Below are positions 1 through 9,228 of a stretch of DNA of 42,312 nt, one piece after another; positions within the stretch are counted from its first letter, which is position 1, and the number at the start of each line of letters is the position of its first letter. The notes beneath the pieces are model-generated. The model saw only the letters and a list, made by a program, of their open reading frames with translations, ran no database searches and had not been told where the DNA came from. The translations under genes and the position numbers were made by a program. Source of the DNA: an uncultured Opitutaceae bacterium (lineage in GTDB: Bacteria; Verrucomicrobiota; Verrucomicrobiia; Opitutales; Opitutaceae); the NCBI GenBank assembly GCA_937902925.1, contig CALFNN010000001.1, positions 1-42,312 of the forward strand, given 5' to 3'.

Positions 1-1439
1 CCGCCGCGGGCGGTGAGGATGCCCTCGGCCGCGATCATGCCGCGGAGGTCCTCGGGCGAGGTCTCGATGCGGACGAGGAGGACCTTTTCGCCCTTCTCGG
101 CGGCGACGACCGCGCGGTCGGCGTTGAGGTAGATCTGGCCGGAGGCCGCGCCGGGGCCGGCGGGGAGGCCGGTGGCGATGACGCCCGCCTTCTTCACGTC
201 GGCGAGGTCGAACACCGGGGCGAGCAGCTGCTCGAGCTGGTCGGCCGGGTTGCGCGCGATGGCGGTCTTCCAGTCGATGAGCTTCTCCTTGACCATGTCC
301 ATGGAGAACTTGAGCGCGGCCATCGCGGTGCGCTTGCCGTTGCGCGTCTGCAGCATGTAGACGACGCCTTCCTGGATGGTGAACTCGAAGTCCTGGACGT
401 CCTTGAAATGTTTCTCGAGGTTCTGGCGGATGCGCTCGAGCTCGTGGTAGGCCTTTGGCATCTGCTTCTTCAGCTCGGCGACGGGCTCGGGGGTGCGGAC
501 GCCGGCGACGACGTCCTCGCCCTGCGCGTTGATGAGGAACTCGCCGTAGAATTCCTTGATGCCGTTGGCCGGGTTGCGGGTGAACGCGACGCCGGAGCCG
601 GAGGTGTCACCGGTGTTGCCGTAGACCATGGCCTGCACGTTGACGGCGGTGCCCCACTCGGTGGGAATGCCGTATTTGCGGCGGTAAACGATGGCGCGGT
701 CGTTCATCCAGGAGCCGAACACGGCGCCCGCGGCGCCCTCGAGCTGCTCCCATGGCGTGGCCGGGAAGGCCTTGCCGGCGCGCTCCTTGACGAGAGCCTT
801 GAAGCGGACGACGAGTTCCTTCAGGTCGTCGACGGAAAGCTTGGTGTCCTCGATCTCGTGGTTGCCGTAGCGCTCGTCCTTGAGCTTGCCGATGACCACC
901 TCGAACGGCTCGTGGTCCTCGTCGGGGCGTTTCTGGACGCCGAGCACGACGTCGCCATACATCTGGACAAAGCGGCGGTAGCAGTCCCAGGCAAAACGCT
1001 CGTTGTTGGTCTTCTTGGCGAGGGCGACGACGGTGTTGTCGTTGAGGCCGAGGTTGAGGATGGTGTCCATCATGCCCGGCATGGAGTCGCGGGCGCCGGA
1101 ACGGACGGAGACGAGCAGCGGGTTGACGAGATCGCCGAACTTCATGCCGGTCTGGGCCTCGAGGCTGGCGATGCCGGTTTCCATCTGGCCGCGGAGGGCG
1201 GCGGGGTAGGTGCGCTTGTTGGCGTAGTAGTAGGTGCAGACCTCGGTCGTGATGGTGAAGCCCGGGGGCACCGGCAGGCCGATGCGGCACATCTCGGCGA
1301 GGTTGGCGCCCTTGCCGCCGAGGAGCGGCTTCATCGAGCCGTTACCGTCGGTCTTTTTCCCGAAGAGGTAGACGTATTTGAGCGCCTTCGCGGCGGGAGT
1401 TTTTTTGGCGGGTTTTTTCGCTTTGGATTTGGCGGCCAT
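1..1439 (-). CDS. ppdK: Pyruvate phosphate dikinase, N-terminal part (cut by window edge)
   Basis: Interconverts pyruvate, ATP and phosphate with phosphoenolpyruvate, AMP and pyrophosphate in the cytoplasm. About 479 codons are present of a family length near 900. Translation of the minus strand shows the nucleotide-binding start KYVYLFGKK (residues 21-29), [10 protein letters not shown] (41-50), [11 protein letters not shown] (57-66), the ATP-grasp segment [18 protein letters not shown], and near the edge GILTARGG, which leads into the phosphohistidine loop. The catalytic His itself lies just outside the window. The ATG at 1439 is preceded by no better start. The first 20 residues are an unusual Lys/Ala/Pro-rich extension that precedes the normal family start. 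The gene is divergent from tatC, so promoters for both should lie in 1440-1674. The family assignment is firm; the direction of the reaction in this organism is not visible. Confidence 0.95.
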   Translation of the reverse strand, partial: MAAKSKAKKPAKKTPAAKALKYVYLFGKKTDGNGSMKPLLGGKGANLAEMCRIGLPVPPGFTITTEVCTYYYANKRTYPAALRGQMETGIASLEAQTGMKFGDLVNPLLVSVRSGARDSMPGMMDTILNLGLNDNTVVALAKKTNNERFAWDCYRRFVQMYGDVVLGVQKRPDEDHEPFEVVIGKLKDERYGNHEIEDTKLSVDDLKELVVRFKALVKERAGKAFPATPWEQLEGAAGAVFGSWMNDRAIVYRRKYGIPTEWGTAVNVQAMVYGNTGDTSGSGVAFTRNPANGIKEFYGEFLINAQGEDVVAGVRTPEPVAELKKQMPKAYHELERIRQNLEKHFKDVQDFEFTIQEGVVYMLQTRNGKRTAMAALKFSMDMVKEKLIDWKTAIARNPADQLEQLLAPVFDLADVKKAGVIATGLPAGPGAASGQIYLNADRAVVAAEKGEKVLLVRIETSPEDLRGMIAAEGILTARG

Positions 1440-1602
1440 GATAGTGGTTTTCGGATTTAGACTGCGGGGTCCCGTCGGGAGACGCACAGGGAACGAGGGC
1501 ATAGCCCGGCGGCGGGGTGTGTCAACGGCGCAGCAATCGCCGGCCACCGGGCGCGCAGCTTTTGGCAAAATATGACACAAACTTCGCCCGCCGGAGGGGC
1601 CC

Positions 1603-1623
1603 CGCCGCCGTTAGACGGCGGCG
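1603..1623. repeat. Perfect 8-bp inverted repeat between ppdK and tatC
   Basis: CGCCGCCG and CGGCGGCG flank the 5-base loop TTAGA. It lies about 50 bases upstream of the tatC start and 160 bases upstream of ppdK. There is no T-run on either side, so it is not a standard intrinsic terminator. It could be a leader hairpin of tatC or a chance GC-rich palindrome. Confidence 0.4.
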
Positions 1624-1674
1624 TCGGATACCGGCCGAGCAAACGCGCTTCCGTTTTTTGGAAAACTTCCCACG

Positions 1675-2502
1675 ATGCCGGTTCCCCTCATCACTGTGAG
1701 CGATTCCGACGACCATCCCGACCTAGTCGAGCCTGCCGAACCGCCGCCGGCGCGCGAGAAACCCATGGGATTCTGGGGCCATCTCGAGGAGCTGCGCTGG
1801 ACGCTGGTCAAATGCGCGGTGGTTTTCACCGTTTTCGCCTCGCTGATCGGCATCTATCTGAAGGAGTTCAACGACGTTCTCCTCTGGCCGATGGTCACGG
1901 CACAGGCGAAGTATCCCGACGTGGTGATGCAGCTGGGCACGATCACGATCATGGAGGGCTTCAATGTCGTCATCCAGATGTGCGTCCTGGGGGGGCTCGT
2001 CCTGTCGGCGCCCTTCATGTTGTTTTTCATCGGTCAATTCGTGGCGCCGGCGTTGACGGAAAAAGAGTTGAAGGCGGTGCTGCCCATCTGCGGGTCGGCG
2101 CTCGTGCTGTTTCTCTCGGGGGCGGCGTTCAGCTTTTTTCTGCTGGTGCCGAACACGATCGGCGTGGCGGTGCAGATCAACCAGATGTTCCACTACGCGC
2201 TGAACTGGACGCCCGCCAGCTATTACAGCCTGCTGATGTGGCTCGTGCTGGGGGTCGGCGCATCGTTCGAATTTCCGCTCGTGATCGTGCTGCTCGTGTG
2301 GCTGGGCTTGGTGACGGTGGAATTCCTGCGGAAATACCGCCGCCACTCGTTCGTGCTTTGCTTCATCATCGCGGCGATCGTGACGCCGACGCCCGACCCG
2401 TTCACGCAGACGATTTTTGCGGTTCCGCTCTACTTGCTCTACGAACTTGCGATCATCGCATCGACGCGCGTGGAAAAGCGGAAGCGCCGCGACAGGGTCT
2501 AA
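1675..2502 (+). CDS. tatC: Sec-independent (twin-arginine) protein translocase subunit TatC
   Basis: Inner-membrane core of the Tat translocase, which binds twin-arginine signal peptides and recruits TatA to export folded proteins. The 275-residue product has the N-terminal cytoplasmic signature HLEELR (residues 36-41), the conserved F-E-x-P segment (FEFPLV, 199-204), the late-loop motif TPTPDPFTQ (237-245) and hydrophobic stretches consistent with six transmembrane helices. The tail KRKRRDRV is basic and cytoplasmic. Length fits the family (about 240-280). The ATG at 1675 gives an acidic 30-residue leader; ATG at 1765 (MGFWGHLEELR) is an alternative start. No tatA or tatB is next to it, so those subunits must be elsewhere. 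It converges on the lipoprotein gene downstream. Confidence 0.95.
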   Translation: MPVPLITVSDSDDHPDLVEPAEPPPAREKPMGFWGHLEELRWTLVKCAVVFTVFASLIGIYLKEFNDVLLWPMVTAQAKYPDVVMQLGTITIMEGFNVVIQMCVLGGLVLSAPFMLFFIGQFVAPALTEKELKAVLPICGSALVLFLSGAAFSFFLLVPNTIGVAVQINQMFHYALNWTPASYYSLLMWLVLGVGASFEFPLVIVLLVWLGLVTVEFLRKYRRHSFVLCFIIAAIVTPTPDPFTQTIFAVPLYLLYELAIIASTRVEKRKRRDRV

Positions 2503-2504
2503 CG

Positions 2505-2523
2505 CGGCGGCCACTGGCCGCCG
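2505..2523. terminator. Possible hairpin between the convergent genes tatC and the lipoprotein
   Basis: CGGCGGCCA and TGGCCGCCG form a perfect 9-bp inverted repeat around a single C, starting 3 bases after the tatC stop. There is no T-tract, so it is at best a non-canonical transcript end. Its position between two converging genes is the main support. Confidence 0.35.
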
Positions 2524-2574
2524 ACGGAGGCGGGTGAAGCTGCGCTTTCCGCGGCCGGGCGGGAGGCCCGCGAC

Positions 2575-3327
2575 CTACATGCCCTTTTTCACGAAGGCCA
2601 CGTCAGGGCTGCCGTCCTTGATGTGGATGACTTTTTGCCCATGCGTGTCCTTGCCGATGTATTCGATGCTGGCCGCGACGAGGATGGGCAGGTTCTTGCG
2701 AACGTCGTGGCTTTCGCCTTCGCTCGTGGCATCGATGGTCCAGATCTCGGCCGGCGGCCGGCCCTCTTCCCCGGTCTTGTTTTCGCGGGCGGAAAGCTTG
2801 AGGTATTTCTCGTAGACGACCGTGGTGACCTCGTATTCGTGGTAGCCGGCCATCTCGGTTGTCGGCGGTTCCTGACGTGTGATGGTCGAGTAGATGGGAT
2901 TGCCCGCGCGGTCGGTGCCGACCTGAACGGTCTCCTGGTAAATGCGACCGGGGACGGTGATGTAGACGGGCTCGGACACCGTGTCCCGGCGCATCTGCGG
3001 CGGGCCAATCCCGTAGTCGAGATCGACGACGACGTCGGCCTTCTGGCCGTCGGGCGCCTCATACATGCCCTTGCCGGAGAGCGCGGTTTTGACGAAGCCG
3101 GCCGCCTCCTTGTAACGCAGCGAATCGTCGGCGACCAGCGGATTGGCGTTGTGGATTTCGTAAGAGACCGCGTCTTCCGCCTTGGGCTTCGCGAGGGAGT
3201 CGATTTTGACCTCGTAGCTGTTCGCGCAGCCGGAAAAGAAGAGGCCGGCCACCGCAGAGAGGGTGCCGGTTGTCAGCAGACCGGCGGACGCGAGGCGACG
3301 ACGGGCCGGTGGGCGGTCGGGTTTCAT
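2575..3327 (-). CDS. Putative lipoprotein, DUF4136-like
   Basis: Function not known. The 250-residue product starts with an Arg-rich n-region (MKPDRPPARRR), a hydrophobic stretch and a lipobox-like LFFSGC with Cys34 as the probable lipidated residue, so it should be anchored to a membrane facing the periplasm. The body contains ADVVVDLDYGI and repeated beta-type segments that resemble DUF4136 lipoproteins; that link is weak and made from motif impression only. I chose the ATG at 3327 because it puts the Arg-rich n-region directly before the hydrophobic core; an upstream TTG at 3363 would add 12 residues. It lies after the terminator of the small membrane gene, so it is probably transcribed on its own. 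Confidence 0.75.
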   Translation of the reverse strand: MKPDRPPARRRLASAGLLTTGTLSAVAGLFFSGCANSYEVKIDSLAKPKAEDAVSYEIHNANPLVADDSLRYKEAAGFVKTALSGKGMYEAPDGQKADVVVDLDYGIGPPQMRRDTVSEPVYITVPGRIYQETVQVGTDRAGNPIYSTITRQEPPTTEMAGYHEYEVTTVVYEKYLKLSARENKTGEEGRPPAEIWTIDATSEGESHDVRKNLPILVAASIEYIGKDTHGQKVIHIKDGSPDVAFVKKGM

Positions 3328-3410
3328 GGGGACTCGTGGATTTGTAGCCAGAAAATCCGACAACGCAACCGGAAGTTGGGTTCCCGCGCTGTCCTGCCGG
3401 CGGATCCACG

Positions 3411-3443
3411 AAAAAGCAAAAAGCGCGCCGGTCCGGGCGCGCT
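3411..3443 (-). terminator. Intrinsic terminator for the small membrane protein gene
   Basis: On the minus strand AGCGCGCC and GGCGCGCT form an 8-bp GC-rich stem with a 6-base loop, followed directly by TTTTTGCTTTTT. It begins 25 bases after the stop of the gene at 3469-3708. This is the clearest Rho-independent terminator in the window. Confidence 0.85.
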
Positions 3444-3468
3444 CGAGTTCCGACCGGTGGCTGGCCGG

Positions 3469-3708
3469 TTATTTCTTGCGGGCCGCGCGCTGGGCGCGGA
3501 ACACGACGCGAAACATCTGGAGGGCCAGCCAGAAGACCCCGGTCATGCAACCGGCGGTCAGGGCGCCCCACAGCATGATCATGTGCGGATTGGTCGACGG
3601 CACGTGGGTGGAGACGACGCTATAGAGGTAGGCGAAAAACGCGATTAAGAGCACGGCGTCGACCGCCAGGCTGGCGGGCGAGGTGAGTTTTTGTTCGGGC
3701 TGACTCAT
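3469..3708 (-). CDS. Small two-helix membrane protein
   Basis: Unknown function. The 79-residue product starts at the ATG at 3708 (MSQPEQKLTS). A longer frame extends upstream to 3837, but its N-terminus is an Arg/Pro-rich stretch typical of non-coding GC-rich DNA. Two transmembrane segments are clear: around residues 14-32 (VDAVLLIAFFAYLYSVV) and 42-70 (a stretch containing LWGALTAGCMTGVFWLALQM). The C-terminus RAQRAARKK is basic, placing both ends in the cytoplasm by the positive-inside rule. A strong intrinsic terminator follows 25 bases after the stop, which supports it being a real transcribed gene. It is divergent from the flavin reductase gene. Confidence 0.75.
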   Translation of the reverse strand: MSQPEQKLTSPASLAVDAVLLIAFFAYLYSVVSTHVPSTNPHMIMLWGALTAGCMTGVFWLALQMFRVVFRAQRAARKK

Positions 3709-3908
3709 GCCCGCAAGGAGACGGACAACGCCGGATTTGTCCACGGAAAATTTGGTGAGGGCAACGGCGACACCGGTCCGACGTGCTGGCGGTCGTGGTG
3801 AGGTTCGCATTCCGCGGCAAGGACCTCGCGGACGCACCCTGAGCAGGCTGGGTGGCTCCGGCCGCGTCGCGGCTTGCAGTGGCGCAGACGGACGGCGAGC
3901 TTGGGGTC

Positions 3909-4520
3909 ATGCGCCTCGATTTTTCCGCGCTTTCCGCGCGCGACACGTATGGCTGGATGGTGGGAACGATTCTCCCGCGGCCGATTGCCTGGGTCTCCAC
4001 GATTTCCAGCGAAGGCAGGACCAACCTCGCACCGTTTTCGTTTTTCCAGGGCGTCTGCGCGAACCCGCCCACGCTGATGTTCGTGCCGGTCAATGCCCGC
4101 GATGGCACGAAGAAAGACACCGTGCGCAACATCGAGGAAGTGCCCGAGTTTGTGGTGAATCTGGTGTCCTTCGCCGTGGCGGAGCAGATGAACGCCACCG
4201 CCGCTTTGCTGCCTTACGGAGAGAGCGAGTTTGAGAAATTCGGGATCGTCGCGACGCCCAGCGAACGCGTGCGGCCGCCGCGCGTGGCCGCGGCGCCGGT
4301 GGCGTTCGAGTGCACGCTCGACCGGATCGTGCACATCGGCACAGGCTCGCTCGCGGCGAACGTGGTGTTTGGCCGCATCCAGCTCGCGCATGTGAGCGAC
4401 GCCGTGGTGGGCGCGGACGGCAAACCCGATGCGGCGAAACTTGACCTCATCGGCCGGCTCGGCGGCGAGGCCTACACGAAGACGCAGGATACGTTCGCAT
4501 TGAAGCGGCCCGACCGCTGA
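3909..4520 (+). CDS. Flavin reductase-like domain protein (FMN-binding split barrel)
   Basis: Member of the flavoredoxin / DIM6-NTAB flavin reductase-like family, which binds FMN and serves as the reductase partner of oxygenases or as a redox carrier. The 203-residue product has the typical N-terminal segment YGWMVGTILPRPIAWVSTIS, then NLAPFSFFQGVCANPPTLMF, then KDTVRNIEEVPEFVVNLV, all in the order seen in the family. The ATG at 3909 (MRLDFSAL) matches the usual start; an ATG at 3852 in frame would add 19 poorly conserved residues. The electron partner and substrate cannot be told from the sequence, and no oxygenase is adjacent. It converges on the helicase gene, with 16 bases between the stops. 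Confidence 0.85.
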   Translation: MRLDFSALSARDTYGWMVGTILPRPIAWVSTISSEGRTNLAPFSFFQGVCANPPTLMFVPVNARDGTKKDTVRNIEEVPEFVVNLVSFAVAEQMNATAALLPYGESEFEKFGIVATPSERVRPPRVAAAPVAFECTLDRIVHIGTGSLAANVVFGRIQLAHVSDAVVGADGKPDAAKLDLIGRLGGEAYTKTQDTFALKRPDR

Positions 4521-4536
4521 GCGGCCGGACCACCCG

Positions 4537-7113
4537 CTACGCGCCGACGGGGCCAACGCCCTCGAAGCGAACCACGGCGCGGTTCGCCGCCCGCGACTCG
4601 GCGGGCGAAACGACGAAGCGGGACTCCCAGTCGTTGTGCTCTTCCGGATCGATCAGCATTTGCGCGACCGTCCATTCGCCGGCATCAGAATTTTCGCCCC
4701 AATGGGTGTGTTTCGCGGAGCGGCCCTCGGGGTCGAGGCGAAAGCGGACGCGGGCATCAAAAAAGGACTCGAAGACCGCCGCGATCCGGCGCGCCTCGGC
4801 CGGCAGCGGCTCGCCTTCCGCCGGCGCCGTTGCTTCACCGGTCGCGAGACGCGACACGGCACTCGCCCAATCGCGGGCCGCCACATCCTGGAGAAAGCCG
4901 AGGATCGCCGTGCGCACGAGCCGGCGGAACGCCGCGGCGTCGCGCGTGATGTCGAACGTCGCCGGCCGCGCCGGCTTGTCGACCGCCGGCGCGGCGGCGA
5001 CGAAATCGGGATTGCGCAGTCGTTCCCATTCCTCGAGCAGGCTCGAGTCGACGCCACGAATCAGTTCGCGAAAGTAGTCCTCCATCTCGACGACCTCGTC
5101 GGTCTTGGCGGTTTCCGGGACGGTCTGGCTCAGGACCTTCCAGACCTGGGAGAGATGGCGGAGCAGCAGGCCCTCGGAGCGTTCAAGCCCGTAGTCGCGC
5201 ACATAATCGCCGAACGACAGATAGCGTTCGAACATCTCGCGCGCGATGGATTTTGGGCGGACGTTTTCCTGTCCGACCCACGGGTGGGCGGCGGCAAAGG
5301 CGTTGAAGGTGTCGTAGAGAAACTCGCGCAACGGCTTCGGGTGTTCGACCTCCTCGAGCTTTTCCATCCGTTCCTCATAGGCCACGCCGGCGGCTTTCAA
5401 CTCGTTGATCTTTTCGCCTTTCAGCTTGTCGACCTGTCGCCGGAGAATCTGGTCGGGGTCCTCGACGATGGCCTCGCAGAGCGTGAGCACGTCGAACGGA
5501 TAGTCGGGCGAGGTGCGATCGAGGAGCGGCAGCGTGTCGATCAAGTAGAGCGACAACGCCTGGTGGAGGGAAAAGTCGTCCTGCAGTTCGACATTTACGC
5601 GCAGCTTGCGGCCGGTGGCCCGGGGCGGAATCCACTCGACGATTTTCCGGTCGAGCAGTGCGCGGAAAAGCTGCCACGCGCGATGGCGCAGCGCGCGTTT
5701 CTTGTGGGGTGTCTCGTGGCAGTCGGCGATCAGCCGTCGCATCGCGCGGCAGCCGTCGGTGTCCCGGCTGAGCACGAGCAGCAGCATGCCGTGCGACACG
5801 TCGAAGCGCGACACGAGTCCCTCGGGCGGAGCGGTCCGGAGACGCTCGAAGGTCTTCGCATCCCAGCCGACCGCGCCCTCCGGGGCGCGCTGCTTCACGA
5901 GTTTTTTTTGCTTCTTCGGGTCGCCCGCGGCCTTCTCCTCGGCGCGCTTGTTTTCGACGATGAAGTCCGGCGCCTGGGCGACGACGTAGCCGCGGTCATC
6001 GTAGCCCTTCCGGCCCGCGCGGCCGGCGATCTGCCGGAAATCGCGCACGCTGAGGATGGCCGCCTTGGTGCCATCGTATTTCCAAAGCTGCGTAAAGACA
6101 ACGGTGCGAATCGGCACGTTGATGCCGACGCCGAGCGTGTCGGTGCCGCAGATGAGCTTGAGCAGGCCCTTCTGGGCGAGCTGTTCGACGAGGATCCGGT
6201 ATTTGGGGAGCAGCCCCGCGTGATGCACGCCGATGCCGTGGCGCAGCCAGCGGCGCATTTCCCTGCCGTAGGGGCTGCTGAAACGCGCGCGCTCCAGTTC
6301 GACCTGCAGGGCGGCCTTCTCCTCCTTGGTGCAGACGTTGAGGCTCATCAGGCTCTGCGCCGCCTCGGACGCCGAGCGCTGCGTGAAGTAGACGAGATAG
6401 ACGGGCGCCCGCTGATCGGCCAGCAGCGCCGCGACGCGTTCCGTGAGCGGCGTCTCCGAATACTCGAACTCGAGCGGCACCGGCCGGCGGTCGCTGCGCA
6501 CGGTGACGCTCGGTGCGCCGGTGACGCGGGTCATTTCCTTTTCGAAAAACTCCGTCGCACCCAGCGTCGCCGACATCAGCAGGAAACGCGCGTTCGGCAT
6601 GGTCAGCAGTGGCGCCTGCCAGGCGTAGCCGCGTTCGGTGTCGGAGTAGTAGTGGAATTCGTCCATGATCACCGCGCGGATGTCACTGTCCGCGCCGCGG
6701 TGCAGCGCGATGTTGGCGAGGATTTCGGCAGTGCAACAAAGCACGGGGGCGGCCGGGTTGACGCTGGCGTCGCCGGTCATCATGCCGACGTTTTCGGGAC
6801 CGAAGTCGCGGCAGAGGGAGAGGAATTTTTCGTTAACGAGCGCCTTGATCGGGCAAGTGTAAACCGACCGTTCGCCGGCGCAGAGCGCCTTGAAATGAAA
6901 CGCCGCGGCCACGAGCGACTTGCCCGAGCCGGTCGGTGTGTTGAGCACGACGTTGCGGCCGGCAAACAGTTCGAGAACCGCTTCCTCCTGTTCGGGGTAA
7001 AGTTCGAGTCCGCGTGCCGCCGCCACGGCGAGAAACCGGTCGAGCACCGCGTCCGCGCCGGAGTCGTGCGGGAGCGGCGCGAGCGGGGCCGAGGACGTGC
7101 GTGGCGGCGGCAT
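4537..7113 (-). CDS. Ski2/Mtr4-like DExH-box helicase with DUF3516-type C-terminus
   Basis: An ATP-dependent superfamily 2 helicase, probably acting on RNA. The 858-residue product has the Q-like start LYPEQEEAV, Walker A TPTGSGKS (residues 59-66), motif Ia [11 protein letters not shown], the DExH box DEFH (151-154), SAT (181-183), [12 protein letters not shown] near 295-306, [13 protein letters not shown] and motif [12 protein letters not shown] (361-370). The C-terminal half (about 450-858) lacks helicase motifs and fits DUF3516, a domain found attached to such helicases in actinobacteria and other bacteria. A Lys-rich patch ([10 protein letters not shown]) links the two. No frameshift or missing motif is seen. 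RNA turnover or ribosome-related work is an inference from the Ski2/Mtr4 relationship. The gene seems to be a single unit. Confidence 0.92.
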   Translation of the reverse strand: MPPPRTSSAPLAPLPHDSGADAVLDRFLAVAAARGLELYPEQEEAVLELFAGRNVVLNTPTGSGKSLVAAAFHFKALCAGERSVYTCPIKALVNEKFLSLCRDFGPENVGMMTGDASVNPAAPVLCCTAEILANIALHRGADSDIRAVIMDEFHYYSDTERGYAWQAPLLTMPNARFLLMSATLGATEFFEKEMTRVTGAPSVTVRSDRRPVPLEFEYSETPLTERVAALLADQRAPVYLVYFTQRSASEAAQSLMSLNVCTKEEKAALQVELERARFSSPYGREMRRWLRHGIGVHHAGLLPKYRILVEQLAQKGLLKLICGTDTLGVGINVPIRTVVFTQLWKYDGTKAAILSVRDFRQIAGRAGRKGYDDRGYVVAQAPDFIVENKRAEEKAAGDPKKQKKLVKQRAPEGAVGWDAKTFERLRTAPPEGLVSRFDVSHGMLLLVLSRDTDGCRAMRRLIADCHETPHKKRALRHRAWQLFRALLDRKIVEWIPPRATGRKLRVNVELQDDFSLHQALSLYLIDTLPLLDRTSPDYPFDVLTLCEAIVEDPDQILRRQVDKLKGEKINELKAAGVAYEERMEKLEEVEHPKPLREFLYDTFNAFAAAHPWVGQENVRPKSIAREMFERYLSFGDYVRDYGLERSEGLLLRHLSQVWKVLSQTVPETAKTDEVVEMEDYFRELIRGVDSSLLEEWERLRNPDFVAAAPAVDKPARPATFDITRDAAAFRRLVRTAILGFLQDVAARDWASAVSRLATGEATAPAEGEPLPAEARRIAAVFESFFDARVRFRLDPEGRSAKHTHWGENSDAGEWTVAQMLIDPEEHNDWESRFVVSPAESRAANRAVVRFEGVGPVGA

Positions 7114-7205
7114 TCAGCCCACAAGGGCCGCGGTTGCCTCGTGTGACAAGCCCGGCGCGCTATGGGGAAACTCGCGCGGGGTTTCTGCCGGAATATTGCG
7201 CGGAA

Positions 7206-8540
7206 TCAGTTCGGCGCGGCCCGCCGGCCGTTGTCGCCGTTCCAGCGCCGCTTTTCTTCCTCGGAAGCGGGTTGGGCCGGAGCGGCAGGCGGTGGAGGGG
7301 GCGGCGCGGCGCGCGCTTGCGGCGGTGGCGTGGCCGGAGCGGTATACGCACGGCTCGGCGGGGGCGTTGCCATGTAGGGTGCCTGCCGGGGCGGAACGAT
7401 CGCATGTTCGGCCGGAGGCTGCCCTGGCACCGATGGCGGATAGCTTGGACGACCATGGTATTCGACCCCGTGGTTACCCGGGTCACGGAAATCGTGCGGA
7501 GCGTCACCGCCGCGGCGGTTGGCGAACGCGGGGGCTGCGACAGTTGGGTTTGGCGCGGCGTTGACGGTGGCGGGCACCTGAGGGGGCGTTTGGTTGAGTC
7601 GGCTGAAATTCGACGGATGGTCGCTCCGTCCGTCAGCTCGCGACTGCTCGTTGCCGTGCCACTGGCGTCCGTCTTGATGGGCGAACGGCGGCGACTGGGA
7701 CGAGCGTATCACCGGTGTGGGCCGGGCGATCGCCATGTTGGCCTGATAAAAGGACGACCGGGGCAGGCGCGGGTAGTTGGGGGCCGGTTTCCAAGGGTGA
7801 CGGTTCGGGTCGCTGACATACCCCGGCCGACCCGGAAAGATGGGATGGCGCCAGTCGCGATGCGCCTGCCAGTTCCAGTGGCGCTCCGCCGTCCAGATAG
7901 TGTGGTGCCCCCAGTCGCAATCGAACGAGAGCCAGTTACCCACGGGAAACCCGACGCTAAACGTCAGAAACGGATCCGCATAGTAGCCGGGTTGACTCAC
8001 GTAGACCACGGCCGGGTCGTAATACGGCACGTAGATCACATTGGGCTGCGCGGGAATGATGCTGACCTCGCCAGCATCGACGACGACCTGTTGCTGGGGC
8101 GTGTCGACCAGTGCGCCGCTGGCCTGGGCGCGAGCCCGCAGCCGTTGCACGGCGTTCATCACGTCGGCCGGCTGGTCAAGGAACGCCTCGCCGAGCTGCT
8201 TCGTCCAGGTGAGGTTTTCGTCCATCCACTTCAGCACTTCCGGGTAATGGACGAGTGCCGTGACGCTGTCATCCCAAGCGCGGGAAGCCGCCTCGTCGGG
8301 ATTGCCGTTGTCTCGCAGGTAGCGCGCCGCCAGCACCACGTCCGCCGGCTCGGTGGCCGCGGGTAGAATCAGGGCGACCAGCGCATCCGGGTAGAGCGCG
8401 ATCGGCCCGAGCAGTTGGTCGAGTTGGTCGGCGGCGAGCCTGGTGGTCGCGGCCGGCGGGACGACCGGAGCGGTATCCTGGGCGGCGAGCGGGAGGACGA
8501 GTGCGAGGACGAGACCGAGGTGGAGGAGGAGTTTTTTCAT
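7206..8540 (-). CDS. DUF3300 secreted protein with Pro-rich tail
   Basis: Exported protein of unknown function. The 444-residue product starts with a signal peptide (MKKLLLHLGLVLALVLPLAAQ); the ATG at 8540 was chosen for this reason, although the frame is open to 8768. The DUF3300 region covers about residues 36-260 and includes LDQLLGPIALYPDALVALIL and QPNVIYVPYYDPAVVY. After it comes a Trp/His-rich segment (DWGHHTIWTAERHWNWQAH), then about 180 residues rich in Pro, Ala, Asn and Gln that look disordered, ending in RRWNGDNGRRAAPN. The tail is much more repetitive than the domain, suggesting a flexible periplasmic or surface linker. Nothing in the neighbourhood suggests a pathway. Confidence 0.88.
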   Translation of the reverse strand: MKKLLLHLGLVLALVLPLAAQDTAPVVPPAATTRLAADQLDQLLGPIALYPDALVALILPAATEPADVVLAARYLRDNGNPDEAASRAWDDSVTALVHYPEVLKWMDENLTWTKQLGEAFLDQPADVMNAVQRLRARAQASGALVDTPQQQVVVDAGEVSIIPAQPNVIYVPYYDPAVVYVSQPGYYADPFLTFSVGFPVGNWLSFDCDWGHHTIWTAERHWNWQAHRDWRHPIFPGRPGYVSDPNRHPWKPAPNYPRLPRSSFYQANMAIARPTPVIRSSQSPPFAHQDGRQWHGNEQSRADGRSDHPSNFSRLNQTPPQVPATVNAAPNPTVAAPAFANRRGGDAPHDFRDPGNHGVEYHGRPSYPPSVPGQPPAEHAIVPPRQAPYMATPPPSRAYTAPATPPPQARAAPPPPPPAAPAQPASEEEKRRWNGDNGRRAAPN

Positions 8541-8776
8541 CGTCGTGCTTGAGCCCACGGGTTTCGGCCAAGCGGCGTCCAACGTGTGCTCATCCGTATG
8601 ACGTGGGGACCCGGCCCAATATTCACCTTGTTTTGGGCAAATAGCAATTTGGGTGCGCCAAGTTCGGACCATGGGCCGCGCGTGGCGAGCTTCACGACTT
8701 CGCGACTGATTTGTGCCAACCCGGGAAAATTTTCGGACGGTGAACAAATTTTGTTTCGTGGCGTCCATACCCCGTC

Positions 8777-8965
8777 ATGCCGTCGAACCACGATCCCCAA
8801 CAAAAAGAAATCCTCAGGGAAGATCTGCAGATCGTGCAGGTCACGCTTGAGACCATCTCGGGCGACGTGCGCCGTTTTTCCGGCCACGCCGCGGACGCCA
8901 TCGAGGAAGCAGTCGGCAAGCTGGAACGCGCGCAACACGAGTTTGCCCGCGCCAGCGACGCTTGA
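8777..8965 (+). CDS. Small hypothetical helical protein
   Basis: Not recognised. A 62-residue product with a predicted mostly helical, charged sequence (EDLQIVQVTLETISGDVRRF, then EEAVGKLERAQHEFARA) that could form a short coiled coil. It has no signal peptide or membrane segment. Third codon positions are strongly GC-rich, as in real genes here, while the competing longer frames across the same bases read as Arg/Ser-rich shadows. No obvious Shine-Dalgarno sequence is present before the ATG. It lies divergent from the DUF3300 gene and 263 bases before the catabolic operon. Confidence 0.55.
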   Translation: MPSNHDPQQKEILREDLQIVQVTLETISGDVRRFSGHAADAIEEAVGKLERAQHEFARASDA

Positions 8966-9228
8966 GCGCGCTTCTTCAAGGCGGTCGTTAACTGGGCTCC
9001 GCGCGCATTTTTGGGCGACGGGGCGGGGAGGTTCGCGCACCCCGGCCCCGACGTGAAGGTTGCGAATTGCGCGACTCAAGGCGGGGGCTGGCGCCCGGGC
9101 GTTGGGCCATCGACGGCCTGCGGCGGGTTCAGGGAAAAAGACCGATAGGGAGAGAATTTATTCGCGCGCGCCGCCCGTGCGCGTTTGCATGGGCGGAACG
9201 TTTGGCTTTTTCACCCTGAGGAATTCGC

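Noticed and set aside
408-1460. 350-codon plus-strand open frame over ppdK
   Set aside because: The minus strand encodes a complete dikinase N-terminus through the same bases; the plus frame has no recognisable domain.
4636-7146. 836-codon plus-strand open frame antisense to the helicase
   Set aside because: Arg/Ala/Glu-rich translation without domains; the opposite frame has every helicase motif. Long antisense frames are expected in GC-rich coding DNA.
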